Source: Micromonospora luteifusca (GTDB lineage: Bacteria; Actinomycetota; Actinomycetes; Mycobacteriales; Micromonosporaceae). From it: a DNA stretch of 64,000 nt. The position numbers were made by a program, and so were the translations under genes. The stretch is taken from assembly GCF_016907275.1 (NCBI RefSeq), contig NZ_JAFBBP010000001.1, positions 3,090,001-3,154,000 of the forward strand, in the 5' to 3' direction. The notes under the pieces are model-generated. The model ran no database searches, was not told the origin of the DNA, and was given only the letters and a program-made list of their open reading frames with translations. This document shows positions 50,507 through 59,354 of this stretch, piece by piece. The number at the start of each line of letters is the position of its first letter. Positions within the stretch are counted from its first letter, which is position 1.

Positions 50507-53500
50507 TCAGCGCCCGGCGTCCGCGACTCTGTCGCCCAACTCGGCAAGACGGCGTTCGGCTTCGAGACGCTCCGGTACGCCCATCCGCCGGAAGATCGCC
50601 AACGCTCGCTCCCAGTACCGCCTGGCCTCCGCCGGGTCCAGGGGGACGAAGTGTTCGGCAAGACCTGCCAGAGCGCGCCCCTGCTCGTACGGATGTGAGA
50701 TCCGAGCCGCCAACCGCAACGCCTCCTGGTGCCTCTCGAACGCCTCGCCACCTCGTCCCTGCGCCAGCAGGGTGCGGCCGAGTTCGTTCAGCGCAGCCGC
50801 CTCGACGTGTCGTTCCCCCGAGCTGATCGACAGCTTTCGGGCCACCTCATGTTCCTGCTCGGCCTCGACCAGACGACCAAGACCGCGGTAGGCGATCCCG
50901 AGGTCGTTGCGCACCTCGGCCTCGGCGTACCGGTGGCCGGTGCGATCCCGCAGAGCCAACGAGGCCCGGAGGATGCGGATCGCCTGCGGAAGGTCGCCCA
51001 TTCGGACTCGTACGGCGCCGATGTGGCTGAGAGCGTTGAGCACGTGGAAGTCATTGGAGTTCGTCCGCGCCCAGGTCAAGTGCTGACGGTGCATCCGCAG
51101 CGCCTCCTGGTACCGACCCAAGCCCGTCAAGGCCAAGCCAAGATTCGGCAGCAGCATCGGCACCCCGACATTCCCGTACACCTTGTAATCCCGCAGACAG
51201 TCGAAACCCAGCGTCACCGCCTCGGTTAGCTGACCGCTCCACCAGTAGACGGCGGCGAGGTTGGCGCGGTACCGCGCGGCGTTCAGCACGTCCGGCGAAT
51301 TGCGGGAGAGCTCGACCGCACGGGTCAGATGGTCGAGCGCCCCCCGGTTGTTCCCGGTACGGACGTAGGCGGAGGCCAGGTAGTTGTTCGTCAGCGCCAT
51401 CGCATCGACATCTCCCGTCGCCTCCGCCGCGCGGAGCGCGTGACGGTGGGTCAGGATGATGTCCTCGAAGTATCCACGGATGTAGTAGAACCGCCAGATG
51501 GCACGGGCCAACCGCCACGAGTACTCGCGAAAACCTGACTCGCTCGCCGACAGCACCATTCTCACCAGGTCCGCTCGCTCCGTTTCCAACCAGTCGGCGG
51601 TGGGCTCGCCGATGGCCTCGACCAGTTCGGGCCGCCCGAACGGGAGTTGAGTGACCTGGGACCTTATGACGCCGGGCTCCAGCGTTTCGGCGACCCGCAG
51701 AGCGGCCTCCAGCGTGAAGCCGAACAACTGGGACAGTCCGCGCCTCCGGTCGCTCTGGGAGTCGATGCGCGAACACAGGTCGACGGAGTACTCGCGCATG
51801 AGGTCGTGCAGTCCGTACCGCGTCGAGTCGAGGTCCTCGACCAGGTTCCGGTCGACGAGGTCATCGAGCGCCGAGTGAGCCTCCGCAACGGTCAGACCGG
51901 TCAGCGCAGCGACCGCCAGGGAACTGAATCGATCACCCGGGTACAGGCCCACGAACCGGAAGACCCGTTTGGTCACCTCCGGTAGCGGCTCGTAGGAGGC
52001 GGCGAAGGCACCGACGACAGTGCTCTCTTCCTGGCCCAGGTGTTGCAGCAACGGATCGCCGCCGGCCATCTGGGCGGCGAGGTCCGCCAACCGCCAGCCG
52101 CGCCGATGAGCCAGTCTGGCACCGGCCAGCCGGATCGCCAGCGGAAGATGACCGCACCGGCGGACCACCTCGGCGGCCGCCTGCGGCTCGGCTTCGACCC
52201 TGTCCGGACCCACGCTGAGGCTGAGGAGCTCCACGCTCTCCTGGGAGCTCATGACCGGAAGCGTCTGCGACGGTGCGACATCCGGGTGTGACAGTCGCCG
52301 CCGTGAGGTCACCAGGACCACTGCGGTCGGCTCGGCCGGCAGGAGGGGCATGATCTGCTCACTGCTCGCGGCGTTGTCGAGAACTATCACCGACCGCCGC
52401 CGGGCCAACTCCCGTCGCCACAGGTCCACCCGGTCGTCAACCTCGACCGGAACCTGTTCGGCCGGCACCCCGAGCTGACGAAGCAGGGTTACCAGGGCGC
52501 TCGCCGGCTCCACCCGGTTCTTCTCGCCATGCCCACACAGGTCGATGAACAACGCGGCGTCCGGGTATCGATCGGACAGCCGTCGGGCCAGGTGCACAGC
52601 GAGGGTCGTCTTGCCGCTGCCCGCCATGCCATCGATGATGTGGACGGCCGGCACCCGCGACTCGACCCTCCGGGTCTCCGCCAGCAGCCGCGACACCACT
52701 TCTTCCCGTCCGACAAAGTCGGTAACCGCCCGGGGAAGGTGATCCACCGGGCTGACCCCACTCGTCCGTCCGGATGCCGTATCAACCGCCACGTCAGCCG
52801 CCATCGCCGTCGAACGAGCTGGGCCGGTTTCCCGCTGGGAGGCGCCGGGACGCGCCGGGACGCGCCGCGACGCTGCCGCGACGATCGAGCGGCGCAGGTC
52901 CTGCAGGTGATCCCCGGGGCCCACGCCCAAGTCCACGAGCAGCCTTGTTCGAATCTCGTCGTACGTTGCCAGCGCCTCCGCGTTGTCCCCGCGCTGGTGC
53001 AGAGCCCGCATGAGAAGGAGGTGGGCCGGCTCGCGGAGGGGATGTCGAGCCGCCACTTCACGCAGCTGCGGAATCGCAAGGTCGTCGCGGCCCGACCTGA
53101 GCTGAACGTCGGCGAGAAGTTCGGTCGCCAACAGCCGCTCCTCTTCGGCGGCGACGGTTCGGGCGGCGAGGACGGGGCCGAGCGGGAGGCCGGCGAGCAT
53201 CGGGCCCCGCCACCGCGCCACGGCGCGGCCCAGCAGTTTCCCCGCCTGGTCCAGATCGCCGTCCGCCAGGGCGTCCCGACCGGCGCGGCGCTCCATCTCG
53301 AAGCGGAAGACATCTATCAGATCGGGCCGCAGAACCAACCGATAGCCGTTGGGTTGCCGCACGACCGCCCCACGGCCAGGCTGCGAAGCCTCGAAGCCTC
53401 GGCGCAGATTGGCGGCGTAGGTCCGTACATTCGCAACCGCAGATCGCGGAGGGCAGTCGGGCCATAACTCATCGACGAGATCTTCGATAGTCACGAGCTG

Positions 53501-53611
53501 GCCGGGCTGAACTGCGAGCATCGCGAAGACGACCTGTTGTTTTGGCGTACCCAGCCGCAAAGTGCGGGCGGGCAGTTGCACCGAGAGGCCGCCAAGAACT
53601 CGAATCTCCAC
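50507..53611 (-). CDS. AfsR/SARP-type regulator with NB-ARC and TPR domains
   Basis: A 1034-residue STAND regulator. Residues 1-95 form an OmpR-like winged helix (RLGTPKQQVVFAMLAVQPG, ELWPDCPP), 96-245 the BTAD domain (LATELLADVQ, HPLREPAHLLLMRALH, ATYDEIRTRLLVDLG). The NB-ARC ATPase begins with IDGMAGSGKTTLA (about 325), has ALFIDLCGHG and SVIVLDNAASSEQ. From about 690 to the end lie TPR repeats (AMALTNNYLASAY, ARYRANLAAVYWWSGQLTEAV, EVRNDLGIAYRGLGRLVEAE, ALNELGRTLLAQGR). It should activate transcription when a signal binds the TPR part. GTG start with GGGGGG upstream. Targets unknown. Confidence 0.9.
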   Translation of the reverse strand: MEIRVLGGLSVQLPARTLRLGTPKQQVVFAMLAVQPGQLVTIEDLVDELWPDCPPRSAVANVRTYAANLRRGFEASQPGRGAVVRQPNGYRLVLRPDLIDVFRFEMERRAGRDALADGDLDQAGKLLGRAVARWRGPMLAGLPLGPVLAARTVAAEEERLLATELLADVQLRSGRDDLAIPQLREVAARHPLREPAHLLLMRALHQRGDNAEALATYDEIRTRLLVDLGVGPGDHLQDLRRSIVAAASRRVPARPGASQRETGPARSTAMAADVAVDTASGRTSGVSPVDHLPRAVTDFVGREEVVSRLLAETRRVESRVPAVHIIDGMAGSGKTTLAVHLARRLSDRYPDAALFIDLCGHGEKNRVEPASALVTLLRQLGVPAEQVPVEVDDRVDLWRRELARRRSVIVLDNAASSEQIMPLLPAEPTAVVLVTSRRRLSHPDVAPSQTLPVMSSQESVELLSLSVGPDRVEAEPQAAAEVVRRCGHLPLAIRLAGARLAHRRGWRLADLAAQMAGGDPLLQHLGQEESTVVGAFAASYEPLPEVTKRVFRFVGLYPGDRFSSLAVAALTGLTVAEAHSALDDLVDRNLVEDLDSTRYGLHDLMREYSVDLCSRIDSQSDRRRGLSQLFGFTLEAALRVAETLEPGVIRSQVTQLPFGRPELVEAIGEPTADWLETERADLVRMVLSASESGFREYSWRLARAIWRFYYIRGYFEDIILTHRHALRAAEATGDVDAMALTNNYLASAYVRTGNNRGALDHLTRAVELSRNSPDVLNAARYRANLAAVYWWSGQLTEAVTLGFDCLRDYKVYGNVGVPMLLPNLGLALTGLGRYQEALRMHRQHLTWARTNSNDFHVLNALSHIGAVRVRMGDLPQAIRILRASLALRDRTGHRYAEAEVRNDLGIAYRGLGRLVEAEQEHEVARKLSISSGERHVEAAALNELGRTLLAQGRGGEAFERHQEALRLAARISHPYEQGRALAGLAEHFVPLDPAEARRYWERALAIFRRMGVPERLEAERRLAELGDRVADAGR

Positions 53612-53730
53612 CCGTCCCCCCTACCTCAACGGCAGCAGTGATGTATCCAGTCGATCACCCAACGAAGCCTACGGTCACCAACCCCACCCTGACGGCGTCA
53701 CCACCCTTAGCATCAGCTGGAATGATCTGC

Positions 53731-53973
53731 TCAGATGCTTGCCCACGAACGATCCGATTCGCCTACGTGGCGGCCCGAACCGCGGATCGACTCGTGCACA
53801 GACTCCGCGACACTGAATACGCCTTGCCGGCCACCGCACCAATGGTCGATTCGTCCCGACCGTCCGGCGAGAAGGTTGAGCGCTCCGCTCAGGAGTGCGG
53901 ACAGAAAGTGACATACCCGCTTCAGCTTGGCTAATGTTGCGCATACCGACATTAATTGTTCCTTCCTGCGCAT
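53731..53973 (-). CDS. Possible small ORF with TTA codons upstream of the AfsR-type gene
   Basis: An 80-codon frame on the regulator's strand, with AGGAG 5 nt before its ATG. It reads MRRKEQLMSVC and then an amphipathic stretch with three cysteines in all. Two TTA codons and mixed third positions make it unlike normal genes of this chromosome, so it is either a bldA-dependent peptide gene or non-coding. No family recognised. Confidence 0.25.
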   Translation of the reverse strand: MRRKEQLMSVCATLAKLKRVCHFLSALLSGALNLLAGRSGRIDHWCGGRQGVFSVAESVHESIRGSGRHVGESDRSWASI

Positions 53974-54048
53974 CAACTCTCCTACTCTCAGCCCTACGAA
54001 CGAATGGCGCCCAACGCGGCGCTCCGTGGTGGCAAGGGGGGTCGAACG

Positions 54049-54075
54049 ATGCGCAACAGCACCGAGTGGGACTAG
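54049..54075 (+). CDS. Tiny ORF 1, octapeptide MRNSTEWD
   Basis: ATG to TAG encodes eight residues. AAGGGGGG ends 7 nt before the ATG, a good SD. The peptide repeats 73 nt downstream almost unchanged, with synonymous base differences. An in-frame ATG at 54004 would make a 23-residue form but lacks an SD. Role unknown: signal peptide, RiPP-like precursor or leader ORF. Confidence 0.4.
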   Translation: MRNSTEWD

Positions 54076-54121
54076 TTCACCTGCGGCCCGACGCAAATCC
54101 TCGACGCTGAAGGGGTGTCAG

Positions 54122-54145
54122 ATGCGTAGCACCGAATGGGACTGA
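54122..54145 (+). CDS. Tiny ORF 2, heptapeptide MRSTEWD
   Basis: ATG to TGA encodes seven residues; GAAGGGG ends 6 nt before the ATG. It equals tiny ORF 1 minus the asparagine. Arg, Glu and stop codons differ (CGC/CGT, GAG/GAA, TAG/TGA), so the likeness is at the peptide level. The GGDEF-EAL gene starts 75 nt after it. Confidence 0.4.
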   Translation: MRSTEWD

Positions 54146-54220
54146 ATCCTTATCACCGTGGCGACACAGCGGTACGCTGCCCGTCAGCGGACACCGACGG
54201 TGGGTTACGGGTGAGGTTGA

Positions 54221-56740
54221 GTGAGCCGGACGACGCGTCGTCACAGGGGAGCCGACCCACGCCTGCTGGGCCTCGTCGGGCTGATGGTGACGCTGGCATC
54301 CGTCGTCGCCGTGACAGCAGCGATCGCAACGACACGCAACGTGCCAGACAGCGCGGGGGACGTCTCGACGATCTCGGCGCTCGTCCTGATGATCGCCTTA
54401 GGGGCGGTCGTCAAAACGCGCCTCCGGATCAGGTCGACGACATTCTCGTTCGCCTGGGTGGAGACGGCCATCGTCCTCGGACTCGCGCTGGCCCCGCCAC
54501 CCTGGGTGATCCTGTCCACGGGCCTCGGCATCGCCTGCGTGTCACTCGTCAACCGGCTGACCGCGATCAAGGCAGCCTTCGCTATCGCCAAGCACACCCT
54601 CGTGGCCGGCGGCGCCACTCTAGTGATCATGCTTCTCGGCCCGCGCTGGCCGCCAGACGACCTCTGGAATCACCTCATACTGCTCGGGACGGTCTACCTC
54701 GTCGCCGCAGTACTCGATGACCTGTTGGCCGTTCCGGTCATCGCCCTGGCGTCGGGCACGCGGATCGTCCGGCAGTTCCGTACCCACTTCGACCTGCGGC
54801 TGGCCGGATTCGCCGTCCGGTTCGTGGTGGCCGCCCTCACCTTGATCATCCTTCAGGCGGATCAGCGTCTGCTGCTCGCCGTTCCGCCCCTGGTCCTGAG
54901 TCTCCACCTGGCCTACTCCGCGCGCATCCGCGGCCGCACCGAACAGCAGGCGTGGCAGCGGCTCGCCCGCACCACCGACGCGCTCAACGTGGTCGACCTG
55001 GACACCGTCCTCACCACCGCCATCACCCAGGCCGCCGAGTTGTTCTCCGCCGACGAGGTCGAGATCGAGTTGCGCGACGGCAACCGCGCCGTGCGCGGCG
55101 GCACCGGCGGCATCACCTTCGACGGCCCGACCGGCACGCCCACCGACGTGGACGGCACGATCGTCCCCACACCGCTCGAAGGACATGACCGGACCGTCGA
55201 CGTCGGCGTGTTACGACTGCGCTTCCGTGGCCCGGTGCAGCTCTCCGAACGGGAGCAGTACACCCTGCGCACCTTCGCCTCCGCGCTCTGCACAGCGGTG
55301 CGCAACGCCCAGGCGTACGCCGAACTGGCCCGGGTGGCCAACGAGCACGCGTACGCCGCCGCGCACGACGCGCTGACCGGGCTGGCCAACCGCCGGCACC
55401 TCCTCGACCAGGGCACCGAGCAGTTGAGCAGCCGCCACGCCGACGGGGTCACGGCGCTCGTGCTGATCGACCTCAACCACTTCAAGGAGGTCAACGACAC
55501 GCTTGGGCACGCCGCCGGCGATCAGGTGCTGGTGCAGGTCGCCGACCGGTTGCGGGAAGCGGCCCAGGCGAGTGACCTGGTGGCCCGCCTCGGCGGTGAC
55601 GAGTTCGCCGTACTCCTGCGCGGGTTGCCGGCCCCGGCGGTGGCCGCCCACCGGGCCGAGACGCTGCTCGCCGCCCTGCACGAGCCGTTCGACCTGGACG
55701 GCATGCGGATCAGCGTCGAGGCCAGCGGCGGCATCTCCGTCGCACCGTCGACCGGCGGCATGGCCGAGCTGCTGCGCCGCGCCGACGTGGCCATGTACCA
55801 GGCGAAACGCGCCGGGCAACGGATCTCCTCGTACGCCCCGACCCGGGACACCGCAGACCTGGGCCGCCTCACCCTCGGCGGTGACCTGCCACGCGCGGTC
55901 GCCGACCACGAGTTCGTCGTCAACTTCCAACCGATCGTCGACCTGGGCACCGGCGAGGTGACCAGCGCGGAAGCGCTCGCCCGCTGGCGCCACCCCACCC
56001 ACGGCATGATCGACCCACTGCGTTTCCTGGAGGCGGTGGAGCGTTCGGGCCTGCTGCCAGCCTTCGCCGAAGCGATCCTCGACCAGGCGCTGATCGCAGC
56101 CGGCAACTGGCGTGACGCCGGCTTCGACGTACCGGTCGCGGTCAACGTGTCCCCCCGCAGCCTGCTCGACGCACGGTTCCCCGGCTCGGTGCTGGCCCGC
56201 CTGCGCGCCCACGACCTCCCCCCGGACCGGCTGGTGCTGGAGCTGACCGAGACCCTCACGCTCAGCCAACTCGACGTGGTCGACCGGGTGCTCAGCCGGC
56301 TGCGCGACGAGGGTGTCCGGCTCGCGTTGGACGACTTCGGCACCGGCTACTCCTCGCTCTCCCTGCTCTCCCGGATCCCGGTACACGAGTTGAAGATCGA
56401 CCGGAGCTTCGTGACGACGATGGAGAGTTCGGCGGAGGCCGCCGCGGTCATCCGCTCCACCCTCGACCTGGGCCGCAGCCTCAACCTGGACGTGGTGGCC
56501 GAAGGGGTGGAGAGCGAGCCGCAGCGGCGGGCCCTCTGGGAGTTGGGCTGCGTCGCCGGCCAGGGCCACCTGTTCGCGCGGCCGGTGCCGGCCGGCACCC
56601 TGCTCGCGGCGATGCAGCGCGGCTCGGGCGGGCGCCCCGGCGCCCTCGCCGCGCCACTGCACGACGCCGGCGCGGTGATCCGGTTGAGCCAGAACCGCCG
56701 CCAAACCGGCCGCAACCGCCTCCCGCACCTACCCGCCTGA
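54221..56740 (+). CDS. Membrane GGDEF-EAL cyclic-di-GMP enzyme
   Basis: An 839-residue protein. About six N-terminal helices (10-215) lead into a GAF-like segment (about 245-370). The GGDEF domain starts at HDALTGLANRRHLL (about 382) and has an intact LGGDEF (about 456). The EAL domain has TSAEALARWRHP (about 582), ELTETLTLSQ, DDFGTGYSSLS and KIDRSFV, all needed for hydrolysis. Both making and breaking of c-di-GMP are thus possible. GTG 54221 is used; the tiny ORFs lie just upstream and may share its mRNA. Confidence 0.93.
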   Translation: MSRTTRRHRGADPRLLGLVGLMVTLASVVAVTAAIATTRNVPDSAGDVSTISALVLMIALGAVVKTRLRIRSTTFSFAWVETAIVLGLALAPPPWVILSTGLGIACVSLVNRLTAIKAAFAIAKHTLVAGGATLVIMLLGPRWPPDDLWNHLILLGTVYLVAAVLDDLLAVPVIALASGTRIVRQFRTHFDLRLAGFAVRFVVAALTLIILQADQRLLLAVPPLVLSLHLAYSARIRGRTEQQAWQRLARTTDALNVVDLDTVLTTAITQAAELFSADEVEIELRDGNRAVRGGTGGITFDGPTGTPTDVDGTIVPTPLEGHDRTVDVGVLRLRFRGPVQLSEREQYTLRTFASALCTAVRNAQAYAELARVANEHAYAAAHDALTGLANRRHLLDQGTEQLSSRHADGVTALVLIDLNHFKEVNDTLGHAAGDQVLVQVADRLREAAQASDLVARLGGDEFAVLLRGLPAPAVAAHRAETLLAALHEPFDLDGMRISVEASGGISVAPSTGGMAELLRRADVAMYQAKRAGQRISSYAPTRDTADLGRLTLGGDLPRAVADHEFVVNFQPIVDLGTGEVTSAEALARWRHPTHGMIDPLRFLEAVERSGLLPAFAEAILDQALIAAGNWRDAGFDVPVAVNVSPRSLLDARFPGSVLARLRAHDLPPDRLVLELTETLTLSQLDVVDRVLSRLRDEGVRLALDDFGTGYSSLSLLSRIPVHELKIDRSFVTTMESSAEAAAVIRSTLDLGRSLNLDVVAEGVESEPQRRALWELGCVAGQGHLFARPVPAGTLLAAMQRGSGGRPGALAAPLHDAGAVIRLSQNRRQTGRNRLPHLPA

Positions 56741-56808
56741 CCGGGCACCGACCGACCAGCACGACACGGTCCGGTGCAGGTGCGGCCCGGTCTGCCAGAC
56801 TGGCCCGC

Positions 56809-58179
56809 GTGATCGCCGACGCCCCGACCGCCCGCCGCCGTCGCTGGCACTGGCACTGGCGGACGCTCGACACCGCCGCCGGCGGACTCGCCCTCGACCT
56901 CGGCCTCTACGCCGTCTCGGCCATCTTCGCCGCGATCACCGCGGTCACGTCGACCCTGCTGCCGCACCGGGCCTGGGGCACGGTCGCCGCCGTCGGGTAC
57001 CTGATCGCGACGCTGGTGGTGATCGCTCAACTCCTGTTACGTCGGCGCTCCCCGACCACACGGCTGGCCGGTCTGCCTGCCCGCTGGGCGGTCACCGGAT
57101 TCGCCTGGGCCAGCGCCGCGCTGCTGCCCCTGCTCTGGCAGAGCATCGAGCGGGCCAGCGGGCGCACCGATCGGGCCCAGGAGGAAGTACTTGTCGTGGA
57201 GCAGGCCGGCACCCGCCTCCTGGAGCACGGCACGCCATACCTCGGACCCGACGCGATAGCCGCCCTCCCACCCGGGGAGCAACTGCTCGGCTACACCCCG
57301 TACCAACCCGGAATGGCGATGTTCGGCCTGCCCAGAGCACTGGCCGACACCTGGTGGACCGACTCCCGGGTCTGGTTCGCGGTGGGCACCGTGCTGGCGC
57401 TCGCCCTGGCCGTGACCGCCCTGCGCAGAACACCGACCACCGCCACCACCAGGACGGATCGCCAGCGAGACGCCGCGATGCCTCACCGGCGAGACGCCGC
57501 GCTGCTGCGAGGCGTGCAGGCCGCCACCGTCCTGCCAATCTGCGCCCTCACCCTCGCCACCGGCGGCGACGACCTACCCGTACTCGCGCTCTGCCTGCTG
57601 GCCCTCGCGCTCGCCGCCGCCGACCGGCCCGGCCAGGCCGGCCTCGCGGTCGGGCTCGCCGGCGCGCTGAAGCTGTTCGCCTGGCCGGTGGCCCTGGTCC
57701 TGATCGTCTGGGGCCTGACCCGCCGCGCCGGCACCCGCGTCGCCGCCGGGGCAATCGGCCTGCCCGTCGCGGCCCTCCTGCCGGCGATGCTTGTCGACCA
57801 CGACGCGCTGACCGAGAACGTGCTGCGCTTCCCCCTCGGCCACGGCCTGGTCACCAGCCCGGCCCAGTCCCCGTTCCCCGGCTACCTGATCGCCACTGCG
57901 ATGCCCGCCGGCCGGCTGATCGCCGCCGCGCTGCTGGTCGCCGTCGGCGTGGCCATCGCCGTCCGGCTCGCCCGCCGCCCGCCGCGCACCGCTGTCGCCA
58001 CCGCGCTGATCTGCGGGTACGGGCTGCTCGCCGCCATCGCCCTGATGCCCTCGACCCGCTTCGGCTACCTGCTGTACCCGTTGGCCCTGCTCACCTGGGC
58101 ACCCGCCCTGCACCGCCGGGTCGACACGCCGACCGCCCCGGCGCCCGACGAGCTGTCCGGTCGGACCACTTCGGCGTAA
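56809..58179 (+). CDS. GT-C/DUF2029-like polytopic membrane protein
   Basis: A 456-residue protein with about ten helices. An outer loop with YTPYQPGMAMFGLPRAL after helix 3 resembles the YPP region of GT87-type glycosyltransferases, and GLAGALKLFAWPVALVLIVWG fits the GT-C core seen in the 46.1-kb gene. A clear catalytic aspartate cannot be assigned. Probably a lipid-linked sugar transferase, moderate certainty. Confidence 0.65.
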   Translation: MIADAPTARRRRWHWHWRTLDTAAGGLALDLGLYAVSAIFAAITAVTSTLLPHRAWGTVAAVGYLIATLVVIAQLLLRRRSPTTRLAGLPARWAVTGFAWASAALLPLLWQSIERASGRTDRAQEEVLVVEQAGTRLLEHGTPYLGPDAIAALPPGEQLLGYTPYQPGMAMFGLPRALADTWWTDSRVWFAVGTVLALALAVTALRRTPTTATTRTDRQRDAAMPHRRDAALLRGVQAATVLPICALTLATGGDDLPVLALCLLALALAAADRPGQAGLAVGLAGALKLFAWPVALVLIVWGLTRRAGTRVAAGAIGLPVAALLPAMLVDHDALTENVLRFPLGHGLVTSPAQSPFPGYLIATAMPAGRLIAAALLVAVGVAIAVRLARRPPRTAVATALICGYGLLAAIALMPSTRFGYLLYPLALLTWAPALHRRVDTPTAPAPDELSGRTTSA

Positions 58180-58220
58180 CTGCCGGGCGAAACGGCGCGA
58201 CAGGGCGTAGACCTGAAGGC

Positions 58221-58853
58221 ATGACGACGTACCGCGATCGGGCCGAGGCGGGCCGGGTGCTCTCCAAGCGACTCACCGCACTCATCGGCGAACCGGACGT
58301 CATCGTCCTCGGCCTCGTCCGTGGCGGCGTGCCGGTCGCCCGGGTCGTCGCCGAACGGCTCGGCGCACCCCTGGACGTGCTGGTCATCCGCAAACTCGGC
58401 ATGCCGTGGGCCCGGGAGGTCGCCTTCGGCGCGCTCGGGCCGGGCAATGTCCAGGTGCTCAACGACGCGGTGGCCAGCCGACTCAGCAGCGACGACATCG
58501 CCGAGGTCAGTCAGCGGGAGCAGACCGAGTTGGAACGCCGGGAGCGGCTCTACCGGGGCGGTCGCCCACAGCTGGACCTCACCGGCCGGACCGCGGTGAT
58601 CGTCGACGACGGCCTGGCCACCGGCGCGACCGCCCGCGCGGCCGTGGAGGTCGTCCGTCAACTCGGGGCACGCCGGGTCGTGGTCGCGGTCCCAGTCGGC
58701 GCGCAGGAAGCATTCGAACTGCTCGCCGCCGAAGCCGACCAGGTCGTCTGTGCCCAACGCCCACCGGACTTCGGCGCGGTGAGCGTCTACTACGACGATT
58801 TCCACGAGGTGTCCGACGAAGAAGTCACCGAGGCGCTCACAGCAACTGCATAG
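58221..58853 (+). CDS. Phosphoribosyltransferase family protein
   Basis: A 210-residue type I PRTase. VLGLVRGGVPVA near the start and the PRPP loop VIVDDGLATGATARAAVE (about 127-144) are clear. In bacteria this subgroup (often next to hydrolase or dienelactone genes) has no defined base substrate. It starts 41 nt after the previous gene. Confidence 0.87.
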   Translation: MTTYRDRAEAGRVLSKRLTALIGEPDVIVLGLVRGGVPVARVVAERLGAPLDVLVIRKLGMPWAREVAFGALGPGNVQVLNDAVASRLSSDDIAEVSQREQTELERRERLYRGGRPQLDLTGRTAVIVDDGLATGATARAAVEVVRQLGARRVVVAVPVGAQEAFELLAAEADQVVCAQRPPDFGAVSVYYDDFHEVSDEEVTEALTATA

Positions 58854-58863
58854 GTCCACCAGG

Positions 58864-58869
58864 TACCGT
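58864..58869 (+). promoter_or_regulatory. -10 box TACCGT, leaderless promoter of zinc-ribbon gene
   Basis: TACCGT ends 6 nt before ATG 58876, no SD. Confidence 0.45.
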
Positions 58870-58875
58870 CAGGCG

Positions 58876-59250
58876 ATGAGTAGCCTCACCTGTCCCAAGT
58901 GTCACGGAGAAATGCGCCAGTACGAGCGCAGCGGCGTCGTCATCGACCAGTGCGGGGAGTGCCGAGGCATCTTCCTGGACCGCGGCGAGCTGGAGAAGCT
59001 GTTCGAGGCGGAGGCCAACTGGAGCCGCCAACAGACCGGCGGCGCGCCAGGGCAGCCCGCGCAGCAGCCGGCCGGCTACCCGCCCCCGCCGCCCCCGCCG
59101 CACCAGCCCGGTTACGGTGCCGTCCCGCCGCCGCCCGCACACGGCTACCCGCCGGCGCCGGCCTACGGCCACCAGCAGCAGCACCACGGCTACCACGGTC
59201 ACTACCGGCAGAAGAAGCGCAAGGGCTTCCTCGACGAGATGTTCGGCTGA
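58876..59250 (+). CDS. TFIIB-type zinc-ribbon protein
   Basis: A 124-residue protein. The zinc ribbon CPKCHGEM ... CGECRGIFLDRGELEKL (residues 6-46) has the two CxxC pairs of the zf-TFIIB family. A proline/tyrosine/histidine-rich tail (55-110) and a basic end (RQKKRKGFLDEMFG) follow. Binding partner unknown. Confidence 0.85.
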   Translation: MSSLTCPKCHGEMRQYERSGVVIDQCGECRGIFLDRGELEKLFEAEANWSRQQTGGAPGQPAQQPAGYPPPPPPPHQPGYGAVPPPPAHGYPPAPAYGHQQQHHGYHGHYRQKKRKGFLDEMFG

Positions 59251-59354
59251 GCCAGCCTGACATCCCGCCCGGGTCGATCACGCATCGGCCCGGGCACACT
59301 GCCCACGCCGTCGACGGTTGGCGGGAGGGGCTGGTCCGTGCGAGGCTGGTTCGC

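Larger units (their letters stand above)
53612..54220. other. 609-bp intergenic region between the AfsR-type and GGDEF-EAL genes
   Basis: Visibly less GC-rich than its surroundings, especially 53930-54000. It must hold divergent promoters. It contains the two tiny ORFs, a possible 80-codon small ORF on the minus strand, and several TCACC repeats (53655, 53675, 53698) that could be SARP half-sites, although their spacing is not the regular 11 or 22 bp. Confidence 0.5.

Noticed and set aside
53655..53704. TCACC repeats as a SARP binding site
   Set aside because: Spacings of 20 and 23 bp do not fit the regular heptamer repeats of 11 or 22 bp.
54136..54720. A 194-codon frame beginning at ATG 54136 after the second tiny ORF
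   Set aside because: It overlaps the GGDEF-EAL gene in another frame and is arginine-rich, typical of a shadow frame.
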